Of a stretch of DNA of 64,000 nucleotides, positions 54,715 to 64,000 are shown one piece after another. Each line of letters begins with the position of its first letter. Positions within the stretch are counted from its first letter, which is position 1. Made by a program: the position numbers and the translations under genes. This DNA comes from Bordetella genomosp. 7 (GTDB lineage: Bacteria; Pseudomonadota; Gammaproteobacteria; Burkholderiales; Burkholderiaceae_B): contig NZ_NEVK01000007.1 of assembly GCF_002261265.1 (NCBI RefSeq), forward strand, positions 1-64,000, written 5' to 3'. The notes under the pieces are model-generated. The model was not told where the DNA came from. It ran no database searches and was given only the letters and a program-made list of their open reading frames with translations.

Positions 54715-56358
54715 ATGTCAGAACAAGAACTGAAACTGCACGTCCCTGCCGCCTCGCGCCAGGCGGTACAGCGCGAAATGCGCGACGGCAAGGCCACGCT
54801 GGTGCGGCTGCACGCCATGTATTTCGACACGCCTGGCCGCGAACTGGCGCGCGCCCGCATCGCCCTGCGGCTGCGCCGCGAAGGCCGCGACTGGGTACAG
54901 ACGGTAAAAATGCCTGGCGCCGACGCAATCACCCGCGTCGAAATCAACCATCCGCGCAGCGGCCCGGTGCTCGACCTGTCGGTTTATGCCGGCACCGAGC
55001 TCGAAGGCCCGCTGGCGGCCATCAAGGGCGAGCTGGGCCTGCGCTACGAAACCGATGTGCAGCGGCTGCTGCGCCAGGTGCGCAGCCGGCATGGCAGCGT
55101 CGAGCTGGCCTATGACACCGGCGTGCTGCGCGCCGGCGGCCTCGATCTGCCGATATCGGAACTGGAATTCGAGCTACTGTCCGGCCGGCCCGCGGCCATA
55201 TTCGCCCTGGCGCGGCGCTGGCAGCAACGCTATGGCCTGGTGCTGGATGCACGCAGCAAATCCGAACGCGGCGATGCGCTGGCCGCCCTGGCCCGCGAAC
55301 TTGCCACCCTGGACGCCGATGACCCCACCAGCCAGGTCAGCCGCGGCAGCGCCATCGCGCGCTTCTGGGGCCCGCGTCCGGCCGACACGGTAACCCTGGA
55401 ACCCGGCATGACGCCGGCGCAGGCCATGGGCAGCATTGCCGCCGAATGCCTGGACCAGATCACCCGCAATGCGGCGATGCTCGCCGAAGTGGATACCCTG
55501 GGTGTGTACGCCGCCGGACAGCCGGAGCACGTGCACCAGCTGCGCGTGGGCATGCGCCGCATGCGGTCGGCGTGGCGCCTGTTCGACGGCTGGATCGCGC
55601 CGCCGCCGGCTGCCGTGCAGGACGGCTTGCGCGCCCACTTCACCGAATTCGGGCTCAGCCGCGACCAGGATGTACTGAACGAAACCGTGACGCCGGCCCT
55701 GCTGCAGGCGGGCATGCCGGTCATCGCGTTCGACATGCCGCCGCCCGATATGGACGTGCAACCCGTTGCGGCTGGCCGCAGCTTCCAGGGATGGCTGTTG
55801 GACGCACTGGAATGGAGCCTGGCCGTGCAACCCCGGGAACCCGCCAGCGCGCCCACGACCCCCGACTTGGCCAGCCCAGCCGCCGACGTGGCCACGCCGC
55901 CCGACGACAGCGCCGGGCAAGGCACCGACACGCTCACGATTATTCCGCTGACAGCCGGACCCGACCTGCCAGCCCTGGAAAAACTGCTGGGCAAGCGCCT
56001 GCACCGCTGGCACGCCGCGGTGGTCAAACAAGGCCGGCACTTCGCCACACTGGACATTGCTAGGCGCCACGCGCTGCGCAAACGCTGCAAGCGCCTGCGC
56101 TATGGGTTGTCTTTTGCCGCGGCCCTGCTGCCGCGCGGCCGGCTGCGGCAGTATCGCAAGTTGCTGATGCAGGTGCAGGACCTGCTGGGCGAAATCAACG
56201 ACCTGGCCATGGCCAGGGAGTACTACCAGGGGTGCGTGGAAACTCACCCGCAGGCCTGGTTCGCGCTGGGATGGATCAGCGCCCGCATCGACGAACTTGC
56301 GGTCGAAGCCCAGCAGGCATTCGATCGGCTGGCCGATACGAAGCCTTTCTGGAAATAA
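54715..56358 (+). CDS. CYTH-CHAD domain protein (inorganic triphosphatase YgiF type)
   Basis: 547 aa. The CYTH domain (about residues 1-200) starts with the E-x-E-x-K metal motif as EQELKL and has charged triphosphate-tunnel strands (ARIALRLRREGRDWVQTVKM). The CHAD domain (about 225-535) has the conserved His/Arg/Lys helices VHQLRVGMRRMRSAWRLF and RHALRKRCKRLRYGLSF, which bind polyphosphate in characterised members. A Pro/Ala/Asp-rich linker (about 382-410) splits the CHAD part. Hydrolysis of inorganic triphosphate and association with polyphosphate granules are the family roles. Confidence 0.9.
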   Translation: MSEQELKLHVPAASRQAVQREMRDGKATLVRLHAMYFDTPGRELARARIALRLRREGRDWVQTVKMPGADAITRVEINHPRSGPVLDLSVYAGTELEGPLAAIKGELGLRYETDVQRLLRQVRSRHGSVELAYDTGVLRAGGLDLPISELEFELLSGRPAAIFALARRWQQRYGLVLDARSKSERGDALAALARELATLDADDPTSQVSRGSAIARFWGPRPADTVTLEPGMTPAQAMGSIAAECLDQITRNAAMLAEVDTLGVYAAGQPEHVHQLRVGMRRMRSAWRLFDGWIAPPPAAVQDGLRAHFTEFGLSRDQDVLNETVTPALLQAGMPVIAFDMPPPDMDVQPVAAGRSFQGWLLDALEWSLAVQPREPASAPTTPDLASPAADVATPPDDSAGQGTDTLTIIPLTAGPDLPALEKLLGKRLHRWHAAVVKQGRHFATLDIARRHALRKRCKRLRYGLSFAAALLPRGRLRQYRKLLMQVQDLLGEINDLAMAREYYQGCVETHPQAWFALGWISARIDELAVEAQQAFDRLADTKPFWK

Positions 56359-56423
56359 ACGCGGCTCGGCGTTAAACGATGCATGGCGCCGGCGGCGATG
56401 CCGGCGCCGCGGGCCCGCCCGGG

Positions 56424-57740
56424 TCAGTCGGCAAGCAGCGCCGCAGCGAATTCGTCGGCCACGAAGGGCTGCAGGTCTTCCATGCCTTCGCCAACGCCTA
56501 TCCAGTACACCGGTACGGGCCGCACGCCCTGCGTGCCCGCAGCCACGGCCGCCAGCGTGCCGCCCTTGGCGGTGCCGTCCAGCTTGGTGACAACCAGGCC
56601 GGTCAGGTTGATGGCGGCGTCAAAGGCGCGGATCTGCGCCAGCACATTCTGGCCGGTGTTGCCGTCGACCACGAGCAGCACTTCGTGCGGCGCCGCGCTG
56701 TCGGCCTTGCCGATGACGCGCCGGATCTTCTTCAGCTCTTCCATCAGGTGCAGCTGTGTAGGCAAGCGGCCGGCGGTATCGACCATTACCACTCCTACAC
56801 CGCGTGCGCGGCCCGCATTGACGGCGTCGAAGGCCACGGCGGCCGGGTCGCCGCCTTCCTGGGCGATGACGTTGACGTTGTTGCGGCTGCCCCATTCGAT
56901 AAGTTGCTCGCGCGCCGCCGCCCGGAAGGTATCGCCGGCGGCCAGCAGCACGCTGGCGCCCTGCCGCTGGAAAGCATGGGCAAGCTTGCCTATCGAGGTG
57001 GTTTTGCCCGCGCCGTTGACGCCGGCGATCATGATCACCAGCGGGCTGGCGCGGCGCAGGTCAAAGGCCCGCTCGAGCGGACGCAGGTGATCCGCCAGCA
57101 ACTCGCGCAGCGCGGTTTTCACCTTAGCGGGATCTTCGATTCGTTCTTTGCGTACGCGCGCGCGCAGGGCGGTCAGCAGCTTCTCGGTGGCTTCGAGGCC
57201 GGCGTCGGCCATGATCAACGCCGACTCAAGCTCTTCGAAGAGGTTCTCGTCGACCTTGACGCCCACGAACAGGCCGCCCAGGCTTTGCCCCGTTCGCGAC
57301 AGGCCCTGTTTCAGCCGCCCCAGCCAGGAGGTTTTCTTGGCGGGCTCGGGAGCCGCAGTGGATGGGGGCGCCGCCACAGGTTCAGGTGCAGCCACGGGTT
57401 CGAAGGCAGCAGCGGGCGCCGCCGGAACGACAGGTTCGGGTGCAGCAGCGGGCTCGGGCGCGTCTGCCGCCGGGGCAACGGGTACAGGGTCATCCCGCCC
57501 GGCTTGCGGTGCAGGCGCGGCGGGTTCGGCTGGCGCCACCGGCTGACGCGGCGGCTCCGGCGCCACCGGGGCGGCCGGCTCGGGCAGGGGCGCCGCGGGC
57601 ATCACCGGCTCGGGCGGGGCCGGCGGCGGCGCGGCAGTGCCCGTATCGGGCTGGCTGGCGGCGGACTCGTCCGCCTGCGGTGCCTCAGGCGGCTGCGCAG
57701 GCGTGGGCGGGGGAGTTTTTTTCTTGAAGAAGCGGAACAT
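56424..57740 (-). CDS. ftsY: Signal recognition particle receptor FtsY
   Basis: 438 aa from the ATG at 57740 (MFRFFKKKTPPP). A Pro/Ala/Glu-rich A domain of about 130 residues precedes the NG domain. The GTPase motifs are G1 GVNGAGKTTSIGKLA, ADTFRAAAREQL (as GDTFRAAAREQLIEW), G3 DTAGRLPTQLHLMEEL and G4 TKLDGTAKGG. It docks the SRP-ribosome complex at the membrane. It is divergent from rsmD with 82 bp between starts, a conserved arrangement. Confidence 0.96.
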   Translation of the reverse strand: MFRFFKKKTPPPTPAQPPEAPQADESAASQPDTGTAAPPPAPPEPVMPAAPLPEPAAPVAPEPPRQPVAPAEPAAPAPQAGRDDPVPVAPAADAPEPAAAPEPVVPAAPAAAFEPVAAPEPVAAPPSTAAPEPAKKTSWLGRLKQGLSRTGQSLGGLFVGVKVDENLFEELESALIMADAGLEATEKLLTALRARVRKERIEDPAKVKTALRELLADHLRPLERAFDLRRASPLVIMIAGVNGAGKTTSIGKLAHAFQRQGASVLLAAGDTFRAAAREQLIEWGSRNNVNVIAQEGGDPAAVAFDAVNAGRARGVGVVMVDTAGRLPTQLHLMEELKKIRRVIGKADSAAPHEVLLVVDGNTGQNVLAQIRAFDAAINLTGLVVTKLDGTAKGGTLAAVAAGTQGVRPVPVYWIGVGEGMEDLQPFVADEFAAALLAD

Positions 57741-57807
57741 GGCCGAAGTATATTCCGTTCGCCGCCGGGCCATCCGCACGCCCCGCGGGCCGGCTACTAT
57801 TTGCGCC

Positions 57808-57825
57808 AGGAGGTCAGTTTTCTTG
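57808..57825 (+). promoter_or_regulatory. Shine-Dalgarno and TTG start of rsmD
   Basis: AGGAGG (57808-57813), 9-nt spacer, TTG (57823-57825). No in-frame ATG lies near, so TTG is the start; the longer frame to 57637 runs through ftsY. Confidence 0.8.
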
Positions 57826-58404
57826 AATAAATCGAAACCAGGCGGCAAGCCCATCCGCATCGTGGCCGGCCAGTACCGGCGCACGCCCATCGCCGTTCCC
57901 GACGTGCCGGGCCTGCGCCCCACCCCCGACCGCGTGCGCGAAACCCTGTTCAACTGGGTGAACCACCTGTGGGGCGGCGAGTTTGCCGGCAAGCGCGTGC
58001 TGGACCTGTTTGCCGGCAGCGGCGCGCTGGGCTTCGAGGCGGCCTCGCGCGGCGCCGCGCAGGTATTGCTGGTAGAGCACGACCGCACCGCAGTGGCGTC
58101 GCTGCGCGCGCTGCGCGACAAGCTGGGCGCCGACGCGGTACGAGTGCATGCGGGCGAAGCCATGCAGGTGCTGCGGCGCATGGACGCGTCGCGCTTTGAC
58201 CTGATACTGCTGGACCCGCCCTTTGGCCAGGATTGGCTGCCCCGGCTCTGGCCGCTGCTGCCCGGCATCATGGCCGACGACGCCCTGGTGTATGCGGAGG
58301 CCGAAGCGCCGCTGCAGCCGCCGGAAAATTTCGAGGCAGTACGCCAGGATCAGGCTGGCGCCGTCCACTATGGGTTATTCCAATTTGCTGCATTGCGGAA
58401 ATAA
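57823..58404 (+). CDS. rsmD: 16S rRNA (guanine-966-N2) methyltransferase RsmD
   Basis: 193 aa starting at TTG (57823), decided by a perfect AGGAGG at 57808-57813. The MTase motifs are VLDLFAGSGALGFEAASRGA for AdoMet and LILLDPPFGQDWLP for the D/N-P-P-F/Y active site, with RPTPDRVRETLFNWV typical of RsmD. It methylates G966 of 16S rRNA. coaD follows 59 bp downstream, a widely conserved pairing. Confidence 0.95.
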   Translation: MNKSKPGGKPIRIVAGQYRRTPIAVPDVPGLRPTPDRVRETLFNWVNHLWGGEFAGKRVLDLFAGSGALGFEAASRGAAQVLLVEHDRTAVASLRALRDKLGADAVRVHAGEAMQVLRRMDASRFDLILLDPPFGQDWLPRLWPLLPGIMADDALVYAEAEAPLQPPENFEAVRQDQAGAVHYGLFQFAALRK

Positions 58405-58448
58405 GTCAATAATTCCGGAATCCAGAGGAAGGTGTACGCCAGTTATAA

Positions 58449-60538
<2,090 letters not shown>

Positions 60539-60578
60539 CGGGTCAGGCAACTGATGAGCTTGTGCGCGATGCCGGGAC

Positions 60579-60779
60579 GGTGTCTGACACCCTACGGGAG
60601 TCAGACACCTGGTGCGCTCGTGCGCAATGCCACGAACAGTGTCTGACTCCCGTAGGGTGTCAGACACTTGGCCCGGCCATGCGCAATGCCACGAACGGTG
60701 TCTGACTCCCGTAGGGTGTCAGACACCTGGCCAGGTCATGCGCAATGCCACGAACGGCGTTTCATAGGTGTCAGACACC
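60579..60779. repeat. 59-bp tandem array of hairpin repeats (three full, one half)
   Basis: Hairpins at 60579-60609 (forward, loop TAC), 60638-60668 (reverse) and 60697-60727 (reverse, loops GTA), exactly 59 bp apart, then a half copy GGTGTCAGACACC at 60767-60779. Spacers share TGCGCAATGCCACGAAC. The loop here is CTACGG/CGTAGG instead of the CTTCGG/CGAAGG of the other clusters, a cluster-specific variant. The array separates two convergent genes. Confidence 0.93.
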
Positions 60780-60806
60780 CTGTTTGGCGCCGCTAGAGGC
60801 GATGGC

Positions 60807-61199
60807 TTACGCCGCCTGGGGCCAGCGCACGGCATCCATGTCGGGATGCACTTTCAGGAGCCGGCAGGGAATCTGCAGGAAGTTCGACATCCAGGCCGCG
60901 GCCAGCTCGCCTTCGTCCACGACGTCGACCGTCTGGTCGCCCAGCTGAATCTGGTAACGCACGCTGTCGTCGTCTTCGATGACATCCAGCGGAATATCCA
61001 TGCGCAGCATGCCCGGCGCCTTCATGACCAGGTAGCCCAGGCGCAGCTCGACACTGATTTCGGCCAGCCGTGGGCACAGGCTGCCGTTAAGCCACGTGCC
61101 GGCATCGTTGGCGACCAGCCAACGGCGATGGTAGGCCTGGGCCTGGGGCTGTGTGGTCTGGCCGCATTCGGCAATGGGCTGGTAAGCGGGTGCGTTCAT
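60807..61199 (-). CDS. MOSC N-terminal beta-barrel domain-only protein, possibly truncated
   Basis: 130 aa, overlapping the AsmA-like stop by ATGA. AYHRRWLVANDAGTWLNGSLCPRL, quoted as HRRWLVANDAGTWL, then MKAPGMLRMDIPLD and AAAWMSNFLQIPCRLLKV correspond to the MOSC N-terminal domain. In most proteins this domain is followed by a ~150-residue MOSC sulfur-carrier domain with a catalytic Cys. That C-terminal domain is absent. The reading frame ends 28 bp from the hairpin array, so the array may mark the point of loss. A stand-alone functional domain is also possible. Confidence 0.6.
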   Translation of the reverse strand: MNAPAYQPIAECGQTTQPQAQAYHRRWLVANDAGTWLNGSLCPRLAEISVELRLGYLVMKAPGMLRMDIPLDVIEDDDSVRYQIQLGDQTVDVVDEGELAAAWMSNFLQIPCRLLKVHPDMDAVRWPQAA

Positions 61200-63715
61200 T
61201 TACCAAGTATCCCCTTCAGTGCTTTGTCGAGTTGGGGCGCAAGCTTCGAACCGCCCGCCTTTTGCTCGACGGCTTCCTTGAGCTTTCTTTCGAGGCTGCG
61301 CTTCAGTACATCGGTGACCGCGCCACGCCACTGCACCGTGTAAACGGGCTTTTCGAACGGACCGCTGATCAGAACCGGAATCGTGACGCCTTTGAGTTCT
61401 TCGAGGTCTTTGCCGTCCTGGCCGGTGCTGGTGTTGACCACCCGGACCTTGGCGACGAAGTTCAGGATGCTCTGCACAAAGTCGATGCTGGCGGGTTCGC
61501 CCTGCGTGATGCGCAACAGCGGCGAAGCCATCTCGAGCCGCTTGGCGTTGGCCACGCCCTTGACAAAGACCAAGTCGGCCTCGAGCGACGTGAAATCGGT
61601 ATGGCGCGCCTGGTCGGCCGCCAGCTTGGGGTCGTCGCCCGCTTCGCCGGTGAAGGCCGCCTTGAGTTCGCGCAGCGTCTGCGCAATGTTGATGCCGCGC
61701 ACGGCGCCGTCGCGCAGCCGCACCTGCATGCTGCCGTTCAGGCCGGTGGTCAGCGCGTAGGAATTCGCGCCCGCGGTTTTTATGTCCAGCGCGACGCTGC
61801 CCGTGCCGGTCAGGGCGCGCTGCTCTACCAGATCGGCGAGCAGGGGTCCGATGGTAATGCCGGCCAGCGTCATCTTGGCCACCACCTGGTTGCCTTCGGC
61901 GGCATTAACCGACAGCATGCCGCCGAGCTTGCCGCCGTACAGCGCCGCAGCCAGCGTGGAAATATCGAGCTTGCCTTTCTCGAGCTTGATCTGGGCCGAG
62001 AGTTCGCTGGCCTTCAGGCCGCGCACCACCAGTTCGCCGATCTTGATGGTGCCCTGGGCCGTGGGGCCCACCAGCGCCGACAGATCGATCTCGCTTTCGG
62101 TAGAAACCGGCGCTGCGGGCGCAGGCTTGGCAGGCGGTTTGGCAGGGTCGTCCTGCTTGCCATCGCCGGCGGGCGCCTGGGCGGCGCGCGTGGCCACCGG
62201 CGGGGCGAGCTTGTCCAGGTCGAGCTTATCGACCGCCAGGGCGAAGGTGATGTCGGGCACGGCCGTCAACTGCTTGACGTCGGCGGTGAGGTCGAACTTG
62301 CCCCCCTCGAGCACCGCATTGATCTTCGCGCCGGCCTGGTCGTTCTGCAGGTTGGCGCTCATGCTGCCGATGACCGGTATCTGCAGGCTGCCCTTGGGCA
62401 GGCCGGGATCGGTAATGCTGACGTCGCCGCGCATCGCCGACAGGCTGATGGCACGCTGCCACAGGTTGAACGTGGCAGGCGATGCGAATACGGCCTTGAC
62501 CACGCGTTCGCCTTCGGTAAGCGTGCTGTCGAGCTTGATTTCCTTGATGTCGAGTTCGCTGGCGTTGCCGCTGATGCCATTGAGGCCGAAGCTGGCATCC
62601 AGGCCTTGCAGGCGCACGCGGCCGGTAAGCGCCTGGCCGGTGGCGGAAGACGGCGACACATTCAGTGCGGGCGCATCCGCCGCCAGTTCGAATGGTCCGC
62701 CCGGCAGCGCGCCCTTGGCACGCACCGCCAGTCTTTCAAGCTGCAGCTGCAGCTTGTGCGGATCGAGCGCCAATTTGGGAACGGCGATACTGGCCTCGAC
62801 GTTATTCATGGGGGTGCCCGCGTCAGGAACGTCGCCCTGGAATACGATTTCGAGCCCCGCCACATCCAGCGAAGAAGTGCGGCCATTGAATGCCAGGTTG
62901 CCCCGCGCGCCCAGGCTCTTGGCGTCTGCGCCAAGTATGTTGCCATTCATGCGCACGTCCAGTCGCTGCGCGGCGAAACGCTTGCCCAGCGGATCGAGCG
63001 TGAGCAGGCCCTGCCCGGTGAGGCTGGCGTCCACGCGCGGATTGCCGCCTTCGATGCGTGCCGACAGGCTCACGTCGAACGGTTGGTTGTAGGTAACGCG
63101 GCCCGTGTTGGCGTTAAGGTCGGTGACGGCCACTGCCATGCCCGAGATGGCGTCTTGCAACTGCAGTTCGCCCGCCTGCAGGTCGAGCCCGGCGATGTCG
63201 ATCTGCATGGATGCCGGCGCCGACGCCCCGCCGGTGGCAATGGCCTGGGCGGCGCCGGCCATGGCGCCTACCGCGGCACTGGCCGGACCGGCCGCAGCCG
63301 TCGTATTGGCCACGGCCCCGCCTACCAGGTCTTCGAAATTGAGGTGCCCGGACTTGTCGCGCACAACGCGCGCCTTGAACCCATTGATGGCCACGTGGTC
63401 GACCACCAGGTTGCTGGACAGCAAAGGCCACACGGCCACCGCCAGGCGCATGCTTTCAATGGAGGCGAATTCATCGGTGCTGTTGACTTCGGACAGAGAC
63501 ACGTCCTGTACGGCCAGGCCGATACGCGGAAAGAGCGAGAGTTCGATTTCCCCGTTGATCGCCAGCGTGCGGTTATAGCGTTCCTGTACCAGCTCTTCGA
63601 GCTTGTACTTGTACGCGTTGGGGTCGAACGTGAGCAAAAAGATGGCCAGGCCGACGACTGCCACGACGACCAGCACTACCAGGCCAATCAATATGCGCTT
63701 GAACCACGTTTTCAT
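61196..63715 (-). CDS. AsmA-family protein
   Basis: 839 aa from the ATG at 63715. One N-terminal membrane anchor (ILIGLVVLVVVAVVGLAIFL) is followed by the AsmA start FDPNAYKYKLEELVQERYNR and LAINGEIELSLFPRIGLAV. A long beta-rich periplasmic body follows, with a Pro/Ala-rich stretch (about 515-540), and the AsmA_2 C-terminal region contains LLADLVEQRALTGTGSVALD and RDGAVRGINIAQTLRELK. AsmA-like proteins are thought to form lipid-transfer bridges between the membranes. The gene is coupled to the MOSC_N gene. Confidence 0.92.
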   Translation of the reverse strand: MKTWFKRILIGLVVLVVVAVVGLAIFLLTFDPNAYKYKLEELVQERYNRTLAINGEIELSLFPRIGLAVQDVSLSEVNSTDEFASIESMRLAVAVWPLLSSNLVVDHVAINGFKARVVRDKSGHLNFEDLVGGAVANTTAAAGPASAAVGAMAGAAQAIATGGASAPASMQIDIAGLDLQAGELQLQDAISGMAVAVTDLNANTGRVTYNQPFDVSLSARIEGGNPRVDASLTGQGLLTLDPLGKRFAAQRLDVRMNGNILGADAKSLGARGNLAFNGRTSSLDVAGLEIVFQGDVPDAGTPMNNVEASIAVPKLALDPHKLQLQLERLAVRAKGALPGGPFELAADAPALNVSPSSATGQALTGRVRLQGLDASFGLNGISGNASELDIKEIKLDSTLTEGERVVKAVFASPATFNLWQRAISLSAMRGDVSITDPGLPKGSLQIPVIGSMSANLQNDQAGAKINAVLEGGKFDLTADVKQLTAVPDITFALAVDKLDLDKLAPPVATRAAQAPAGDGKQDDPAKPPAKPAPAAPVSTESEIDLSALVGPTAQGTIKIGELVVRGLKASELSAQIKLEKGKLDISTLAAALYGGKLGGMLSVNAAEGNQVVAKMTLAGITIGPLLADLVEQRALTGTGSVALDIKTAGANSYALTTGLNGSMQVRLRDGAVRGINIAQTLRELKAAFTGEAGDDPKLAADQARHTDFTSLEADLVFVKGVANAKRLEMASPLLRITQGEPASIDFVQSILNFVAKVRVVNTSTGQDGKDLEELKGVTIPVLISGPFEKPVYTVQWRGAVTDVLKRSLERKLKEAVEQKAGGSKLAPQLDKALKGILGK

Positions 63716-63885
63716 TGCCGCCCCGCGGGTACCTCGACTGAAGAAAAATGAACATAACCGAGCGCCATCCGGTAAGGTATGGGAACGATTCGTGCCGCCT
63801 GGCCGCCGCTTGCGAGGCGACGCGTGGCAATATGGTAACAAACCGGCGCCCCCGGCCCGCCCTGATACCGACAATTGCAGCCCTC

Positions 63886-64000
63886 ATGGACACCCTAGCC
63901 GATTTCCCCCGCCAAAAGCTGCCTGCATTGCTGCAGGCCATGCCGAAGGCCGAACTGCACGTGCACATCGAGGGCACGCTGGAGCCCGAACTGATTTTTG
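63886..64000 (+). CDS. Adenosine/adenine deaminase-family protein, 5' end only
   Basis: The first 38 codons run to the window edge. MPKAELHVHIEGTLEPEL contains the H-x-H zinc ligands that open adenosine deaminase-family enzymes. The ATG at 63886 is divergent from the AsmA gene, 170 bp apart. Whether the substrate is adenosine, adenine or another purine cannot be decided from this fragment. Confidence 0.85.
   Translation, partial: MDTLADFPRQKLPALLQAMPKAELHVHIEGTLEPELIF

Noticed and set aside
60579-60779. Possible short CRISPR array (regular 59-bp spacing of a palindromic repeat)
   Set aside because: The spacers are near copies of each other (shared TGCGCAATGCCACGAAC), repeats invert orientation within the array, and no cas gene is present. 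It is a tandem hairpin repeat.
61151-63751. 866-codon plus-strand frame opposite the AsmA gene
   Set aside because: The minus-strand frame has the membrane anchor and AsmA motifs; the plus frame is a shadow with biased, low-complexity composition.

Overview
The window reads as the chromosome of a high-GC betaproteobacterium of the Alcaligenaceae, most like the Bordetella/Achromobacter group. The signs are housekeeping genes of that type (groESL with a CIRCE operator, a rib-nusB-thiL-pgpA operon, ftsY back-to-back with rsmD-coaD), many periplasmic Bug-type and TRAP binding proteins, a BrkB-family protein and an IS3-family element. The assignment is inference from gene content; no rRNA or tRNA gene was seen.

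Layout. 1-1412: a complete IS150-type insertion sequence. 1459-3238: a rearranged stretch in which a 5'-truncated aconitase/LeuC-family large subunit abuts a 5'-truncated acyl-CoA dehydrogenase. 3523-7757: ECF sigma/anti-sigma pair, a small lipoprotein, a TerC-CBS-CorC membrane protein and a DUF2076 protein. 7807-20928: amino-acid and peptide catabolism (FAD-linked oxidase, DadA-like dehydrogenase, 2-hydroxyacid dehydrogenase, Lrp-type regulator, HAD dehalogenase, two divergent orphan Bug proteins, two tandem M19 peptidase homologues with altered metal sites, tautomerase, GabT, GabD). 21063-23228: groES-groEL with a textbook promoter, operator and terminator. 23323-25409: BrkB/YihY protein and DUF481 outer-membrane protein.

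25420-41232 is a closely spaced leftward run of 14 genes, possibly one operon: FadR-type GntR regulator, IdnD-like dehydrogenase, TRAP transporter (P, Q, M), SDR, FAH-family hydrolase, UxaA-like dehydratase, ManD, UxuB-like reductase, LDH2-type dehydrogenase, then a three-subunit molybdenum aldehyde oxidoreductase. It looks like a sugar-acid pathway: uptake, redox steps at C5, two dehydratases that could converge on 2-keto-3-deoxy-gluconate, and then a dehydrogenase plus beta-diketo hydrolase instead of the usual KDG kinase and aldolase.

41407-48928: dgkA, ndh-like, pyrF, then (leftward) ribB-ribH-nusB-thiL-pgpA-pncC. 49099-54347: HAD hydrolase, IclR regulator and a phnDCEE phosphonate-type ABC importer without C-P lyase. 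54715-64000: CYTH-CHAD protein, ftsY, rsmD, coaD, ferredoxin, BenE-like transporter, a MOSC N-terminal-only protein, a large AsmA protein and the start of an adenosine-deaminase-family gene.

The most unusual feature is a family of 31-nt imperfect hairpins (arms GGTGTCTGACnCCC and GGGnGTCAGACACC) in three clusters at 44.2-44.6, 54.35-54.57 and 60.58-60.78 kb. Each cluster lies at gene 3' ends and is ordered forward copy then reverse copy, as in BIME/REP elements. The clusters sit among local tandem duplications that have copied gene ends (the pncC 3' end, the phnE2 end and the pyrF stop region). A degenerate half copy lies 9 bp from the IS right end.
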